A stretch of DNA of 64,000 nt. Origin: CBDFHB01 sp965250115. Its GTDB lineage: Bacteria > Acidobacteriota > Vicinamibacteria > Marinacidobacterales > SMYC01. Positions 1 through 8,054 of the stretch are shown one piece after another. Both the position numbers and the translations under genes were made by a program. Below the pieces are notes generated by a model. The model saw only the letters and a program-made list of their open reading frames with translations. It was not told the DNA's origin and searched no databases. Within the stretch, counting starts at the first letter, position 1; each line of letters begins with the position of its first letter. The stretch is from positions 744,001-808,000 of the forward strand of contig CBDFNJ010000001.1 in NCBI GenBank assembly GCA_965250115.1, given 5' to 3'.

Positions 1-148
1 CAAAGCCCTCGACCCCCCGGAGCACCGTTGCCCCGGCGAGCTCGTGCTTTCGAGCCTCTCTCACGATCCACTCGTAGAGCGGTATTCGATCGCGTCGATC
101 GGCCTCCCCCACGAAGATGCGAAGTAGATGACCCTCTTTGGGAAGCAT
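1..148 (-). CDS. DUF190 family protein, 3' end cut by window edge
   Basis: The first 49 codons of a DUF190 protein are readable on the minus strand, starting at ATG 148. They begin MLPKEGHLLRIFVGEADR and continue to ATVLRGVEGF, which is the usual start of the family (a ferredoxin-like, PII-like fold). A GAGGT Shine-Dalgarno lies six bases upstream, inside the end of crcB. DUF190 genes are commonly next to crcB fluoride channels; the biochemical role is not established. The gene starts three bases after the crcB stop, so the two are surely co-transcribed. The remainder is outside the window. Confidence 0.8.
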   Translation of the reverse strand, partial: MLPKEGHLLRIFVGEADRRDRIPLYEWIVREARKHELAGATVLRGVEGF

Positions 149-151
149 GGT

Positions 152-538
152 TTACCTCATCGTTACCGCGTATCCGACCCAAACGGCACCAAGGCCTAGA
201 ACGACGCTCGCGGTGACGTTCAAGAGCGCCTTCAGACTCTAGCCCTCCCGCAACAGAGCGTAGGACTCGAAGCCGAACGTCGAGAACGTCGTGAATCCAC
301 CGAGAATGCCGATGAACACGAAGAGCCTGGCGCCAGGCCCGAAGATTTGTCGCGACTCGCCGAGCCCGCCAAGAAGCCCGATGGCGAGGCAGCCCAGGAG
401 GTTGACCCCGAGCGTCCCGTAGGGAAATCGCGCGAGCGGATCCATCCGCTGCACTACGCCGGACACAACGAAACGGAGGCAGGCGCCGAGGAAACCTCCA
501 GCCCCAACGAGAAGGCATTCGCGCAAATAGACGATCAA
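152..538 (-). pseudogene. crcB: Fluoride channel CrcB/FluC interrupted by an in-frame TAG
   Basis: CrcB is a small dual-topology membrane protein that exports fluoride. The sequence shows VGAGGFLGACLRF, PYGTLGVNLLGC and GFTTFSTFGFE, the conserved motifs of helices 1-3. After LLREG there is TAG at 239-241, and the same frame then continues with SLKALLNVTASVVLG to a TAA at 152-154. That continuation is a good fourth helix. The gene is therefore full length (about 128 codons, family usually near 125) but for one nonsense codon. I chose the TTG start at 538 because GGAG sits six bases before it and it gives the family length; ATG 595 is the alternative. It may be a pseudogene, a sequencing error or a readthrough case. 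Confidence 0.8.
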
Positions 539-646
539 CGAGAGCTCCGGTCGAGGCGATTCTACTTCATCGAAGCTTCTGAACGTGCGCGGCATGGAGC
601 TCGGCGGGCGAGCTCGAGAGTCCTTACAATGTCGTGCGGCACTGAC

Positions 647-803
647 GGAAGAGGCGACCGAGCACCAAGCGAGCGGAGCGAGCCCGGCCAAGAGGAATCG
701 CGTCAAGCCGGAGCGAAGCGGAGTCATGAACGCGGGGGAATTTGGCCGTCCTCCCCGAGCGAGGAGCGAGGGGAGCGAGGGAGCCGAAGAGGCGACCGAG
801 CAC
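647..803. repeat. Short direct repeats in the crcB upstream region
   Basis: The gap between crcB and the VWA gene holds no convincing gene. An 18-base direct repeat, GAAGAGGCGACCGAGCAC, occurs at 648-665 and 786-803, with further GCGAGCGAG-like purine-rich runs between the copies. I see no fluoride riboswitch in it. Confidence 0.5.
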
Positions 804-815
804 TACTAATAGAAG

Positions 816-1757
816 TCAGCGTGCACGGCGGCGCCTCCGGACGGGCCGAGGAGCGAAGTAACCATTCCTCGCCCTGATCTCGGTCCCCGGCTCTTTGGTC
901 AAAATCTGGAGTCGTCGCCAGGAACCATCGGCGACGAGGTTTGTCGAGACATAGCCCAGGCTGTACTGACTCTTGAGCTCCGTGGCGATCTCGTCGTAGA
1001 CGCCCGCGAGGTCGTCCAGCCTCTGTGGCGCGTAGGCCAGACCTCCGGTCTCGCGAGCGAGCATATCGAGCTCGTACTGCGCGTTTCGATACTTCTCCTT
1101 CTCGAGATCAGCCTCGGTCGCCCGAAGCGAGATGGAATAAATGATAACGTTGCTCTTCCGCGCCAACTCCTTGACGTCCTCGAAGCTGAGCATCGACTTC
1201 GTGTCGTTTCCGTCCGACAGCACCACGATGGCGCGGCGGGCGAGCACGTCCTTTGATAGCCGGTCGAGATCCTTTAGAGAGACATAGAGCGCCGTGTAGA
1301 GCGACGTGGCTCCGTCCACTTCCGTCTGACGAATGGCTTCGGATATTTTTTCGAAGTCGGCAGTGAGCTCCACAAGTGTGAGTACCCGGTCGTTGAACTC
1401 GACGACCTGTACTTCGTCCCCGGGCTCCAAGGAGCGAACGAATCGAATCGCGGCTTCTTGCGCGAGCGAGATCTTCTCCTGCATGCTCCTCGATGTATCG
1501 ATCAGAATCGCCATCTTGAGGGGCACTTCCCCATGGAAGAAAAACTGGACGTCCTGCTCGACACCGTCCTCGAAAACGGTGAAGTTCTCCCGGGGAAGTC
1601 CGTTGACGAGGTGTTGCTTCTCGTCGAGCACGGTCACCGCGAGGCTCACCGTATCGACGCTGATGCGGAACTGAGGTCGCTCCTCGCTGCCCTGCCGTGT
1701 AGCAACGTGGGACGAAAGAAAACTCGTGAGCACGACCCCGAAAGCCAGAGGGCTCAT
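816..1757 (-). CDS. Secreted VWFA-related protein (acidobacterial type)
   Basis: A 313-residue protein with a probable N-terminal signal peptide (residues 1-20), a beta-rich lead-in around residues 30-75, and a von Willebrand factor A domain. The MIDAS motif DTSRS is at residues 87-91, with further metal-site threonine and aspartate candidates in GATSLYTALY and VLSDGNDTKS. The layout matches the VWFA-related domain family that is heavily expanded in Acidobacteriota; ligands are unknown. The C-terminus ends in an Arg-rich tail (RPVRRRRRAR). Its ATG overlaps the stop of the upstream FHA gene (ATGA), so the two are translationally coupled and probably act together outside the cytoplasm. Confidence 0.85.
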   Translation of the reverse strand: MSPLAFGVVLTSFLSSHVATRQGSEERPQFRISVDTVSLAVTVLDEKQHLVNGLPRENFTVFEDGVEQDVQFFFHGEVPLKMAILIDTSRSMQEKISLAQEAAIRFVRSLEPGDEVQVVEFNDRVLTLVELTADFEKISEAIRQTEVDGATSLYTALYVSLKDLDRLSKDVLARRAIVVLSDGNDTKSMLSFEDVKELARKSNVIIYSISLRATEADLEKEKYRNAQYELDMLARETGGLAYAPQRLDDLAGVYDEIATELKSQYSLGYVSTNLVADGSWRRLQILTKEPGTEIRARNGYFAPRPVRRRRRAR

Positions 1758-2905
1758 AGTGCCTCGAGCCGCCTGGACGCGCGCGTTAGTATCTCAGCGG
1801 CCTCTTTGGCCTCCTTGTCGCCGGCGCCCAACTCCCGCGCATCCGCGAGCCAGGCCGAAGCCTCCGCGAGCGATTCCGAAAGGCGGGTCCGCTCAATTGG
1901 TGACAGGCGGTTGCGTTTCGCCAATACTTCGCCCTCGACCCACAATCCAGTCGATCGAGTTGCGAGAATGAGAAACTTCCACTCCTCCGGCTCGAGACCG
2001 TGTCGGTGGGACAGCACCTTCGCGGCATCACGCAAGGCGACAGGGCGCTTCTGCGAAGAGAGGCTGTTGCTGAACCGAAGAGTCAAGTCCGACTGCTCGG
2101 GAAAGATTCCGAAGACCGCGTCGAGGTACTCTGACGAGAACCACGGCCCGTGTATCATTTCCTGCTCCGAGCCCTCGGCAGGCGAGATGCGGAGCGTCGT
2201 GTGCTTGAGATTGCTCAGAGAAGCTCGACGACCCGTCATGGATTCGCCTCTCGCGATCGTCCACAAGCTCAACTCCAGGGTTTGGTCTTTTATTTCGACG
2301 TTTCCGACGAATGCGCCGCTTCCTTGCGGAAACCCGCGCCTGGGGTCCAGCTCGACGGAGTGCTCGACGTCGTCGATTCCCGCCTCGGCGCTCAACGTCG
2401 CTTCCGTCACGGCGGGCACAATTCGTTCCCGACCAAGGGACTTGCGCGTCTCGTCTTGAGGGAGGTCGAGCGCGAGCCGTATGATTCTCGTCAAGAGTCG
2501 GCTGTGTATTTCAGTGAGCCATAGCGATTCCAGAGACGTGTCGTAGAGAAGGAGCTCCTCGGCGATAAGAATACGATCTCCCGGTTCGAGCGTGACCGAG
2601 ACACTTGGGTCAAGAGTCTTTCCGTTGAGCTTGCTTCCGTTCGAGCTCCCAATGTCGACGAGCTCGACGGAAGTCTCCGTCCTGCGGATCTCTGCATGCT
2701 GGCGTGAGACACGTGGCGAGGTCAATACGACGTCGTTGCCGACACGCCGCCCGATAGTATTGTCGTCCGCGCCGAGCTCGTAGAGACGCAGCGTCCGGAC
2801 CGAGTAGAGATAACCCCAGGGCGGCTCCGCTTCGGTCTGAGCCCGAGCGTCCACGGAGCACAGCGCGAGAAACGATGCCACAGCGAACGTGAGCCGATGA
2901 ATCAT
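1754..2905 (-). CDS. FHA-domain protein with an export signal
   Basis: 383 residues. Residues 1-22 look like a Sec signal peptide (hydrophobic FAVASFLALCSV, then ARAQ). An FHA phosphothreonine-binding domain follows at about residues 45-115, with IGRR (51-54), SRQHAEI (67-73) and SSNGSKLNG (87-95), all hallmark positions. The remaining 260 residues match nothing I recognise. FHA domains normally read cytoplasmic Ser/Thr kinase signals, so an exported one is odd. It may be retained in the membrane by an uncleaved signal, or use the fold for non-phospho binding. It is coupled to the VWA gene by a 4-base overlap. Confidence 0.8.
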   Translation of the reverse strand: MIHRLTFAVASFLALCSVDARAQTEAEPPWGYLYSVRTLRLYELGADDNTIGRRVGNDVVLTSPRVSRQHAEIRRTETSVELVDIGSSNGSKLNGKTLDPSVSVTLEPGDRILIAEELLLYDTSLESLWLTEIHSRLLTRIIRLALDLPQDETRKSLGRERIVPAVTEATLSAEAGIDDVEHSVELDPRRGFPQGSGAFVGNVEIKDQTLELSLWTIARGESMTGRRASLSNLKHTTLRISPAEGSEQEMIHGPWFSSEYLDAVFGIFPEQSDLTLRFSNSLSSQKRPVALRDAAKVLSHRHGLEPEEWKFLILATRSTGLWVEGEVLAKRNRLSPIERTRLSESLAEASAWLADARELGAGDKEAKEAAEILTRASRRLEAL

Positions 2906-2986
2906 GATGACAAAAAATAGAGATTAGGCGCAGCCCTGTGGCGGCGTCAAGTGCCCGCCTGTAAGGCTTCTTACCATGCGCACCAT

Positions 2987-3859
2987 TCAGCGTCGATCGA
3001 CCATCCCCCGCTCCGCCAGGAAATTCGCCACCACCTTGGCCACACCCTGCTTCTCGTCGTCGACCAGGCGGTTGAGTCGCCGCATCGCGGCCTCGTCGAT
3101 GCTTCCCTCGAGCTGTCGTATCACCTCGAGCACGGCGGGATGGCTTTCCGCCGTTTCAGGCCGATAGACGATCGCGGCGGCGTAGGGGGGGAAATACCGG
3201 CGGTCGTCCTCGAGCACGACGAGCCCGAACTTCTCGATGAGGCCGTCGGTGGAGTTGCCCGCCACGAAGTCCACCTCTCCCTCCATCAGCGCCCGATAGA
3301 CCAGTCCGAGCTCCAGGCCTCGCGGCGCCGCTGTAAAGCTCAATTGATAGGCCTCGACGAGGCCGGAATATCCATCTTCTCGCTCGAGGAACTCGTGCCC
3401 CGAGCCAAGACGCATCTCGCCGTACGCGCGGAGGTCTGCGATCGTGCGGAGGCCGAGTCGTTCGGCGAGCTCCGGCCGCACCACGATTGCAAAGGTATTG
3501 TTGAATCCGAGGGGAGCACTCCACTCGATTCCGAGCTCGCTCCGATAGACCTCACGTGCCCGACGGTAGACGAGATCCGGATCGTGACTCACAGGCTCCT
3601 TGAGAATGGCTGTCAGGGCCGTGCCACTGTACTCGACGTAGAGATCCAAGTCGCTCGCCACTAGCGCTTGATGGCAAATGAACGTACCGCCGAGGTTCAA
3701 CCGGCGATCGACGGGAGTGCCGCGCGATTCCAACAGCTGCGCGAGCATCTCACCGAGAATGACTTGCTCGGTGAAATTCTTCGAGCCCACGACCACGGAT
3801 TGTCCCGAGGAACAGGACAGGCTCGCCGCGAGGAGCAGTAATCCCACGAGCCGCCTCAT
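2987..3859 (-). CDS. Osmoprotectant ABC transporter, substrate-binding lipoprotein
   Basis: A 290-residue member of the ProX/OpuBC/OsmX family that binds glycine betaine, choline or similar quaternary amines outside the membrane. A lipoprotein signal with lipobox ASLSC puts the modified Cys at residue 16. The mature protein starts with the typical VVVGSKNFTEQVILGEM. Family aromatic-box positions seem present, but I cannot assign the ligand. The stop overlaps the start of the permease gene by 4 bases, and the ATPase gene precedes that, so the three form one operon in the order ATPase, permease, binding protein. Confidence 0.9.
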   Translation of the reverse strand: MRRLVGLLLLAASLSCSSGQSVVVGSKNFTEQVILGEMLAQLLESRGTPVDRRLNLGGTFICHQALVASDLDLYVEYSGTALTAILKEPVSHDPDLVYRRAREVYRSELGIEWSAPLGFNNTFAIVVRPELAERLGLRTIADLRAYGEMRLGSGHEFLEREDGYSGLVEAYQLSFTAAPRGLELGLVYRALMEGEVDFVAGNSTDGLIEKFGLVVLEDDRRYFPPYAAAIVYRPETAESHPAVLEVIRQLEGSIDEAAMRRLNRLVDDEKQGVAKVVANFLAERGMVDRR

Positions 3860-4491
3860 CTGCGTGCCACCAATCGGCGCTCGACGAAACCCAGCAAGGT
3901 GTCGGCGGCGACGGCTAGAGCTGCCGCCGGGATCGCCCCCGCGAGAATGAGTCGATTGTCTAGCATCGACAACCCACGAAAGATGAGCGAGCCGAGCCCG
4001 CCCGCACCGATGGCGGCGGCAATGGTCGCGAGCCCTACCGAGACGACGGTCGCGATCCGAACTCCCGCGAGAATCGTCGGAAGTGCGAGGGGCACCTCGA
4101 TGAGTCGGAGTCTTTCGAGGTCGGTCATTCCCATCCCGCGTCCGGCTTCGATGACGGCAGGATCTACGGCCCGAATCCCAGTATATGTATTTCGAAGGAT
4201 CGGAAGCAACGAATAGAGAACGAGCGCGATGATCGCTGTCTTGTCCCCGATACCTCCCACGATCGGAATGGGAATGAGAAAACCGAAGAGCGCGAGGCTC
4301 GGAATGGTCTGCATGACGTTCGCGAATCCGATGAGGGGAGGCGCGAGTGCTTCCCGGCGGGTGAGCAAGATGCCCAGAGGGATACCGATAGCTGTTGCCA
4401 ATCCGGTCGCGATGCCAACGAGCAGAAGATGCTCGACCGTCATGGTGGCGATGTCGGCACGTCTTTCGAGAAAGAACCTTAGAAGCTCCAT
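3856..4491 (-). CDS. Osmoprotectant ABC transporter, permease
   Basis: 211 residues with about five or six hydrophobic helices. The family EAA-type loop is visible as EAGRGMGMTDLERLRLIEVPLALP. The protein starts MELLRFFLERRADIATMTVEHLLLVG, as OpuBB/OpuBD/ProW permeases do. It should form a homodimer that carries compatible solutes across the inner membrane, powered by the ATPase encoded 14 bases upstream. It is tightly coupled to the binding-protein gene. Only one permease gene is present, so the pore is homodimeric. Confidence 0.9.
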   Translation of the reverse strand: MELLRFFLERRADIATMTVEHLLLVGIATGLATAIGIPLGILLTRREALAPPLIGFANVMQTIPSLALFGFLIPIPIVGGIGDKTAIIALVLYSLLPILRNTYTGIRAVDPAVIEAGRGMGMTDLERLRLIEVPLALPTILAGVRIATVVSVGLATIAAAIGAGGLGSLIFRGLSMLDNRLILAGAIPAAALAVAADTLLGFVERRLVARR

Positions 4492-4505
4492 GCGCCCCTC
4501 CTCTT

Positions 4506-5243
4506 TCAGATCTCGGTCCGAATTAGCTCACGAACGAACTCGTTCGCTGGCTCCCGCAGGATGGTCTCTGGAGTCGCGAGCTGTAGGAGCTCACCTCCGT
4601 GCATGACCCCGATACGATGCGCCAGTTTGAGGGCCTCGGTCACATCGTGAGTCACGAAGACGATGGTTTTTCCGAGACGCTCGCGCATCTCGCGAAACTC
4701 GTCCTGGAGACGCCTCCTCGTGATGGGGTCGAGAGCGCCAAAGGGCTCGTCCATCAAGAGTATGGGTGGATCGATCGCGAGGGCTCTAGCGACACCGACC
4801 CGCTGGCGCTCACCTCCGGACAACTCCGACGGCCGCTTGTGCTCGAAGGCATGGGCCTCGAGACCGACGAGCTCGAGAAGCTCGCGCGCCCGTTCGCGCC
4901 TGCGAGACTGGGACCAGCCCTCGAGTCTCGGCACGAGCTCGATGTTCTCGACCACGCTCCAATGAGGCAATAACCCCACGTCCTGAATGACGTAGCCCGC
5001 GTTTCTCCGAAGCCTGATCGGATCCCACTCTCGCACCTCTCGACCTTCGACAATCACTTCGCCCGAATCCGCTTCGACGAGGCGGTTGACCATCTTGAGC
5101 GTCGTCGTCTTGCCGGACCCGCTCGAGCCGAGGAGAACCAGCGTCTCTCCGAAGTCGACGGAGAGCGTGAGAGAGCTGAGCGCCGGAGCCCCTCCGTCGT
5201 AACACTTGCTCACGCCCCGGAACTCGACGGCGGGTTCGGCCAT
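4506..5243 (-). CDS. Osmoprotectant ABC transporter, ATP-binding protein
   Basis: 245 residues, an ABC ATPase of the glycine-betaine/choline (OpuBA/ProV) class. Walker A is GSSGSGKTT, the signature is LSGGERQRVGVARAL, Walker B is ILLMDEP with FGALDPITRR, and the H-loop is VFVTHD. It lacks the C-terminal CBS pair found in OpuA/ProV ATPases of osmosensing systems, so it may not sense ionic strength directly. It begins the three-gene transporter operon, only 8 bases after rpiA ends, and could be read from the rpiA promoter. Confidence 0.9.
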   Translation of the reverse strand: MAEPAVEFRGVSKCYDGGAPALSSLTLSVDFGETLVLLGSSGSGKTTTLKMVNRLVEADSGEVIVEGREVREWDPIRLRRNAGYVIQDVGLLPHWSVVENIELVPRLEGWSQSRRRERARELLELVGLEAHAFEHKRPSELSGGERQRVGVARALAIDPPILLMDEPFGALDPITRRRLQDEFREMRERLGKTIVFVTHDVTEALKLAHRIGVMHGGELLQLATPETILREPANEFVRELIRTEI

Positions 5244-5251
5244 CGATCCGA

Positions 5252-5935
5252 CTACGCACGCTCCATTTTGCGAAACGCTCCTTCTGATTGTACGAAAACC
5301 ACGTCGGCCATGCCGATGAAAAGCCCCGAGTCCACGACGCCGGGAACACCATCGATCAGCTCTTCGAGCTCGGAAGGAGAGGTGATCCGCTCGAACCGAG
5401 CATCGAGAATGTAATTGCCGTTGTCGGACCGGTAGGGGGCTTCTCCCACCGAGCGTAGCTCGACCTCGGAGCCCAGCGACTCGAGTTTCCGGCGCGCGAC
5501 CGGAGCCGCAAAAGGAACGACCTCGACGGGGACGCTCATTCGTTCGCCGAGATTCTTGACGATCTTCTCGTCACCCACCAGCACGACGAAGCGCTCGGAG
5601 ACGGAGGCCACGACGCGTTCTCTCAGCAGGGCGCCTCCGTGTCCTTTGATCAGATCGAGGTTGGGGTCGACCTCGTCCGCTCCATCGACGTCGATATCCA
5701 CGGAGGCCACTTGGTCGAGCGTCGTCAGGGGGATTTTGAGCTCTTCGGCGAGCTCGGCGGTACGAATAGATGTCGGCACGCCCCGAACCGAAAGTCCGTC
5801 CTGGGTCACACGCTCGGCCAGCGCCCGTACGAACATCGCCGCCGCACGGCCCGTACCGAGCCCGACGACCATACCGGACTCGACCATTTCGACGGCCGCG
5901 AGCGCCGCGGGCCAGATGGGAGGCTCGTCACTCAT
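5252..5935 (-). CDS. rpiA: Ribose-5-phosphate isomerase A
   Basis: Interconverts ribose 5-phosphate and ribulose 5-phosphate in the pentose phosphate pathway, feeding the purine genes found later in this window. The 227-residue protein (ATG 5935, MSDEPPIW) has GLGTGRA (phosphate loop), DVDGADEVD (catalytic Asp region) and KGHGGALLRERV (with the catalytic Glu), all RpiA signatures. The family usually has GLGTGST; Arg-Ala here is a mild variation. An ATG 15 bases upstream (5950) is an alternative start. The gene probably begins the transcript that continues into the osmoprotectant transporter. Confidence 0.92.
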   Translation of the reverse strand: MSDEPPIWPAALAAVEMVESGMVVGLGTGRAAAMFVRALAERVTQDGLSVRGVPTSIRTAELAEELKIPLTTLDQVASVDIDVDGADEVDPNLDLIKGHGGALLRERVVASVSERFVVLVGDEKIVKNLGERMSVPVEVVPFAAPVARRKLESLGSEVELRSVGEAPYRSDNGNYILDARFERITSPSELEELIDGVPGVVDSGLFIGMADVVFVQSEGAFRKMERA

Positions 5936-6010
5936 GAGAGCTGCGAGCATACCCGACGGCTCGCACGGCCCGCAAGATCGGCGTCTCGCAACGGAAGCGC
6001 CGCAAATTCG

Positions 6011-6134
6011 GGCAGGAATCGCAGGAATCCACAGGAATCACTGGAAAGGAGCTGGCTTCACTCATTCGAGCTCTGAACGGTCTCTTCAAGAGTGCTTTTC
6101 TCCTGCGATTCCTGAATTTCCTGTGATTCCTGCC
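6011..6134. repeat. Inverted repeat built from CAGGAATC-like tandem units
   Basis: In the divergent gap between rpiA and the GH20 gene, the left arm (6011-6040) holds three spaced copies of CAGGAATC or a near variant on the plus strand. The right arm (6101-6134) holds three copies in the opposite orientation. The arms are complementary over about 30 bases with few mismatches, around a loop near 60 bases. It could be an extended cruciform, a double operator or a relic of a small mobile repeat. Confidence 0.6.
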
Positions 6135-6185
6135 AAAATTGCCGTGCGTCAGCATCATTGAGAAGCACACTGCTAGAATCGTCCA

Positions 6186-8054
6186 ATGATCCGGATCCCC
6201 GCGCTTCTTCCCGAGCCCAAAAAGCTCCGTTCGAAACCTAGAAGCTTCCGACTCCGCAAAGACACACCGATCGTCTTGTCCTCCGGCTCGGAGGATTCCG
6301 ACTTCGAGAGCGCCTGGGCTCTCCGGCAAGCGATCGCGGCCGAGACGAGCGTCGTGCTGCCGGTGGAAACCCATGCGCGGCTTCAGGGTATCGGGCCACG
6401 CATCGAGCTCGCTCGAAGCCACGCCGATGGGCAGGGATATCGGATTCGTGTACGAGCGAAGCGGATCGAGCTCGTAGGTCAGGGACCCGCCGGGTTGCGT
6501 TACGGCGTGGAAACGCTCGCACAGCTCTTTCAGCCGCGCTCGAAAACCGTCATGGCTTGCGACGTGGACGACGCGCCCGATCTCGAGTGGCGCGGACTTC
6601 TGCTCGACGTTTCCCGGGGCAAGGTTCCCACCCTCGAGACGCTCGAACAGGTTGTCGACCTCATGGTCGCTTTGAAGCTGAATCTCCTCATGCTCTACAC
6701 GGAGCACGTTTTCCGCTTCCGACGCCACCCTCTGATCGGGAAGGGTGCGTCACCCATCGAGGCCTGGGAGCTGCGGGAGCTCGATGCCTACGCCCGAGCG
6801 CGACACGTGGAGCTCGTACCAACGCTCCAGTCCCTCGGCCACATGCATCACATCCTGAAGATTGGGCGCTATAGTCACCTCGCCGAGTCCGATCGACGGT
6901 GGTCGATCTCTCCCGCGCTCGAAGCGTCCTACGATTTCCTCTCCGACCTCTATTCCGAGTACCTCCCAAATTTCAGCTCGGGCTGGTTCAACGCGAACTG
7001 TGACGAGCCCGTCGACCTTGGGAAGGGGCTCTCCAAGAAAATCGCCGACGGGAAGGGCCGCGGAGGCCTCTACCGGGCGCATCTCGAGCGCGTGCGCGCT
7101 CTCGCGAGGCGTTTCGGAAAGCGAACGATGGTATGGGGAGACGTCGTCTTCGAGCATCCCGAGGAGATTCCCCGTTTGAGCCGGGCGCTCACTCTCCTCG
7201 ACTGGTCGTACGAAGCGAATCACGATTTCGATCGCGTCCAGGTCTTCGCCGAGAACGACATCCCCTTCATGGTCTGTTCGGGCACTTCCAGCTGGAACAC
7301 TTTGTTCCCGAGACTTCAGAATGCTCTGGCCAATATCACGGGCCACGCCGAAGCGGGAAAGCGCTTCGGCGCGGGCGGACTCGTGAATACCGATTGGGGC
7401 GATGGCGGTCACGGGAACCTCCTGGGCAACTCCCTCTATCCGATCGCCTGGGGTGCTCAGGCTTCTTGGGGTAGCACCCGCGGTGACATAGCTTCCTTCG
7501 ATCGCGCATTCGGACAAAGACTTTTTCGAGATCGGACCGGGACCGTAGGAAAGCTCTACCGTCGCCTCGGGAAGGAACATCGGACGGGCTTCGACCACTT
7601 CAACAACTCACCGCTGAAATCTCTCTACTATGATGACCTCGACGAAGCGAAGTTCTCCGCGAAGGTGCGGCCACGGGTGTTAACGGCGACGCTCCGGAGG
7701 CTGCGGCGCATTCAAAGAAGCTTCGCCGATCGCGCGGAGCTGTTCGATCGACGGCCGGTAGCTCGCGACGAGCTTCGTTTCGCCATCGACGCTTCGATGG
7801 TGGCGGCTCGGAAGGGGCTCGCGGGTCATCGGTTCGCGAAATGGCGTGACGAAGGCCTGTCGCTCAACGCCTCGGCGAAACGAGCGCTAGCGGGGGAGCT
7901 CCGTATGCTAGCGACCGAGCAATCGATGCTCGAAAGGAGACTCCGAAAGCTTTGGCTGGCGCGCAACCGACCGTCGAACTTCGAGACTACGGCAGAAATG
8001 TATCGGAAGTCGGTGCGGAGTCTCCGCCGAGCGGCGCGGAAGCTGTCTTCCTAA
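6186..8054 (+). CDS. Glycoside hydrolase family 20 (beta-N-acetylhexosaminidase-like)
   Basis: 622 residues. The N-terminal 125 residues resemble the GH20b lead domain (ALLPEPKKLR, then GYRIRV and GLRYGVETLAQL). The TIM-barrel catalytic domain starts at WRGLLLDVSRGKVP. The Asp-Glu catalytic pair is probably in NANCDEPVDLG, where most relatives have GGDE. Other barrel motifs are PTLQSLGHM, MVWGDVVF and NTDWGDGGHGN. The family removes terminal GlcNAc or GalNAc by substrate-assisted catalysis. There is no signal peptide, so it acts in the cytoplasm or leaves by another route. Its stop overlaps that of the opposing glycosyltransferase by 4 bases. Start ATG 6186 is the only reasonable one. Confidence 0.85.
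   Translation: MIRIPALLPEPKKLRSKPRSFRLRKDTPIVLSSGSEDSDFESAWALRQAIAAETSVVLPVETHARLQGIGPRIELARSHADGQGYRIRVRAKRIELVGQGPAGLRYGVETLAQLFQPRSKTVMACDVDDAPDLEWRGLLLDVSRGKVPTLETLEQVVDLMVALKLNLLMLYTEHVFRFRRHPLIGKGASPIEAWELRELDAYARARHVELVPTLQSLGHMHHILKIGRYSHLAESDRRWSISPALEASYDFLSDLYSEYLPNFSSGWFNANCDEPVDLGKGLSKKIADGKGRGGLYRAHLERVRALARRFGKRTMVWGDVVFEHPEEIPRLSRALTLLDWSYEANHDFDRVQVFAENDIPFMVCSGTSSWNTLFPRLQNALANITGHAEAGKRFGAGGLVNTDWGDGGHGNLLGNSLYPIAWGAQASWGSTRGDIASFDRAFGQRLFRDRTGTVGKLYRRLGKEHRTGFDHFNNSPLKSLYYDDLDEAKFSAKVRPRVLTATLRRLRRIQRSFADRAELFDRRPVARDELRFAIDASMVAARKGLAGHRFAKWRDEGLSLNASAKRALAGELRMLATEQSMLERRLRKLWLARNRPSNFETTAEMYRKSVRSLRRAARKLSS

Noticed and set aside
539..815. Fluoride riboswitch upstream of crcB
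   Set aside because: I could not find the conserved fluoride-aptamer blocks on the minus strand; the region is a GC-rich repeat.
5928..6728. Antisense frame over the GH20 start
   Set aside because: Shadow of the GH20 gene that also crosses the inverted repeat; no protein family features.
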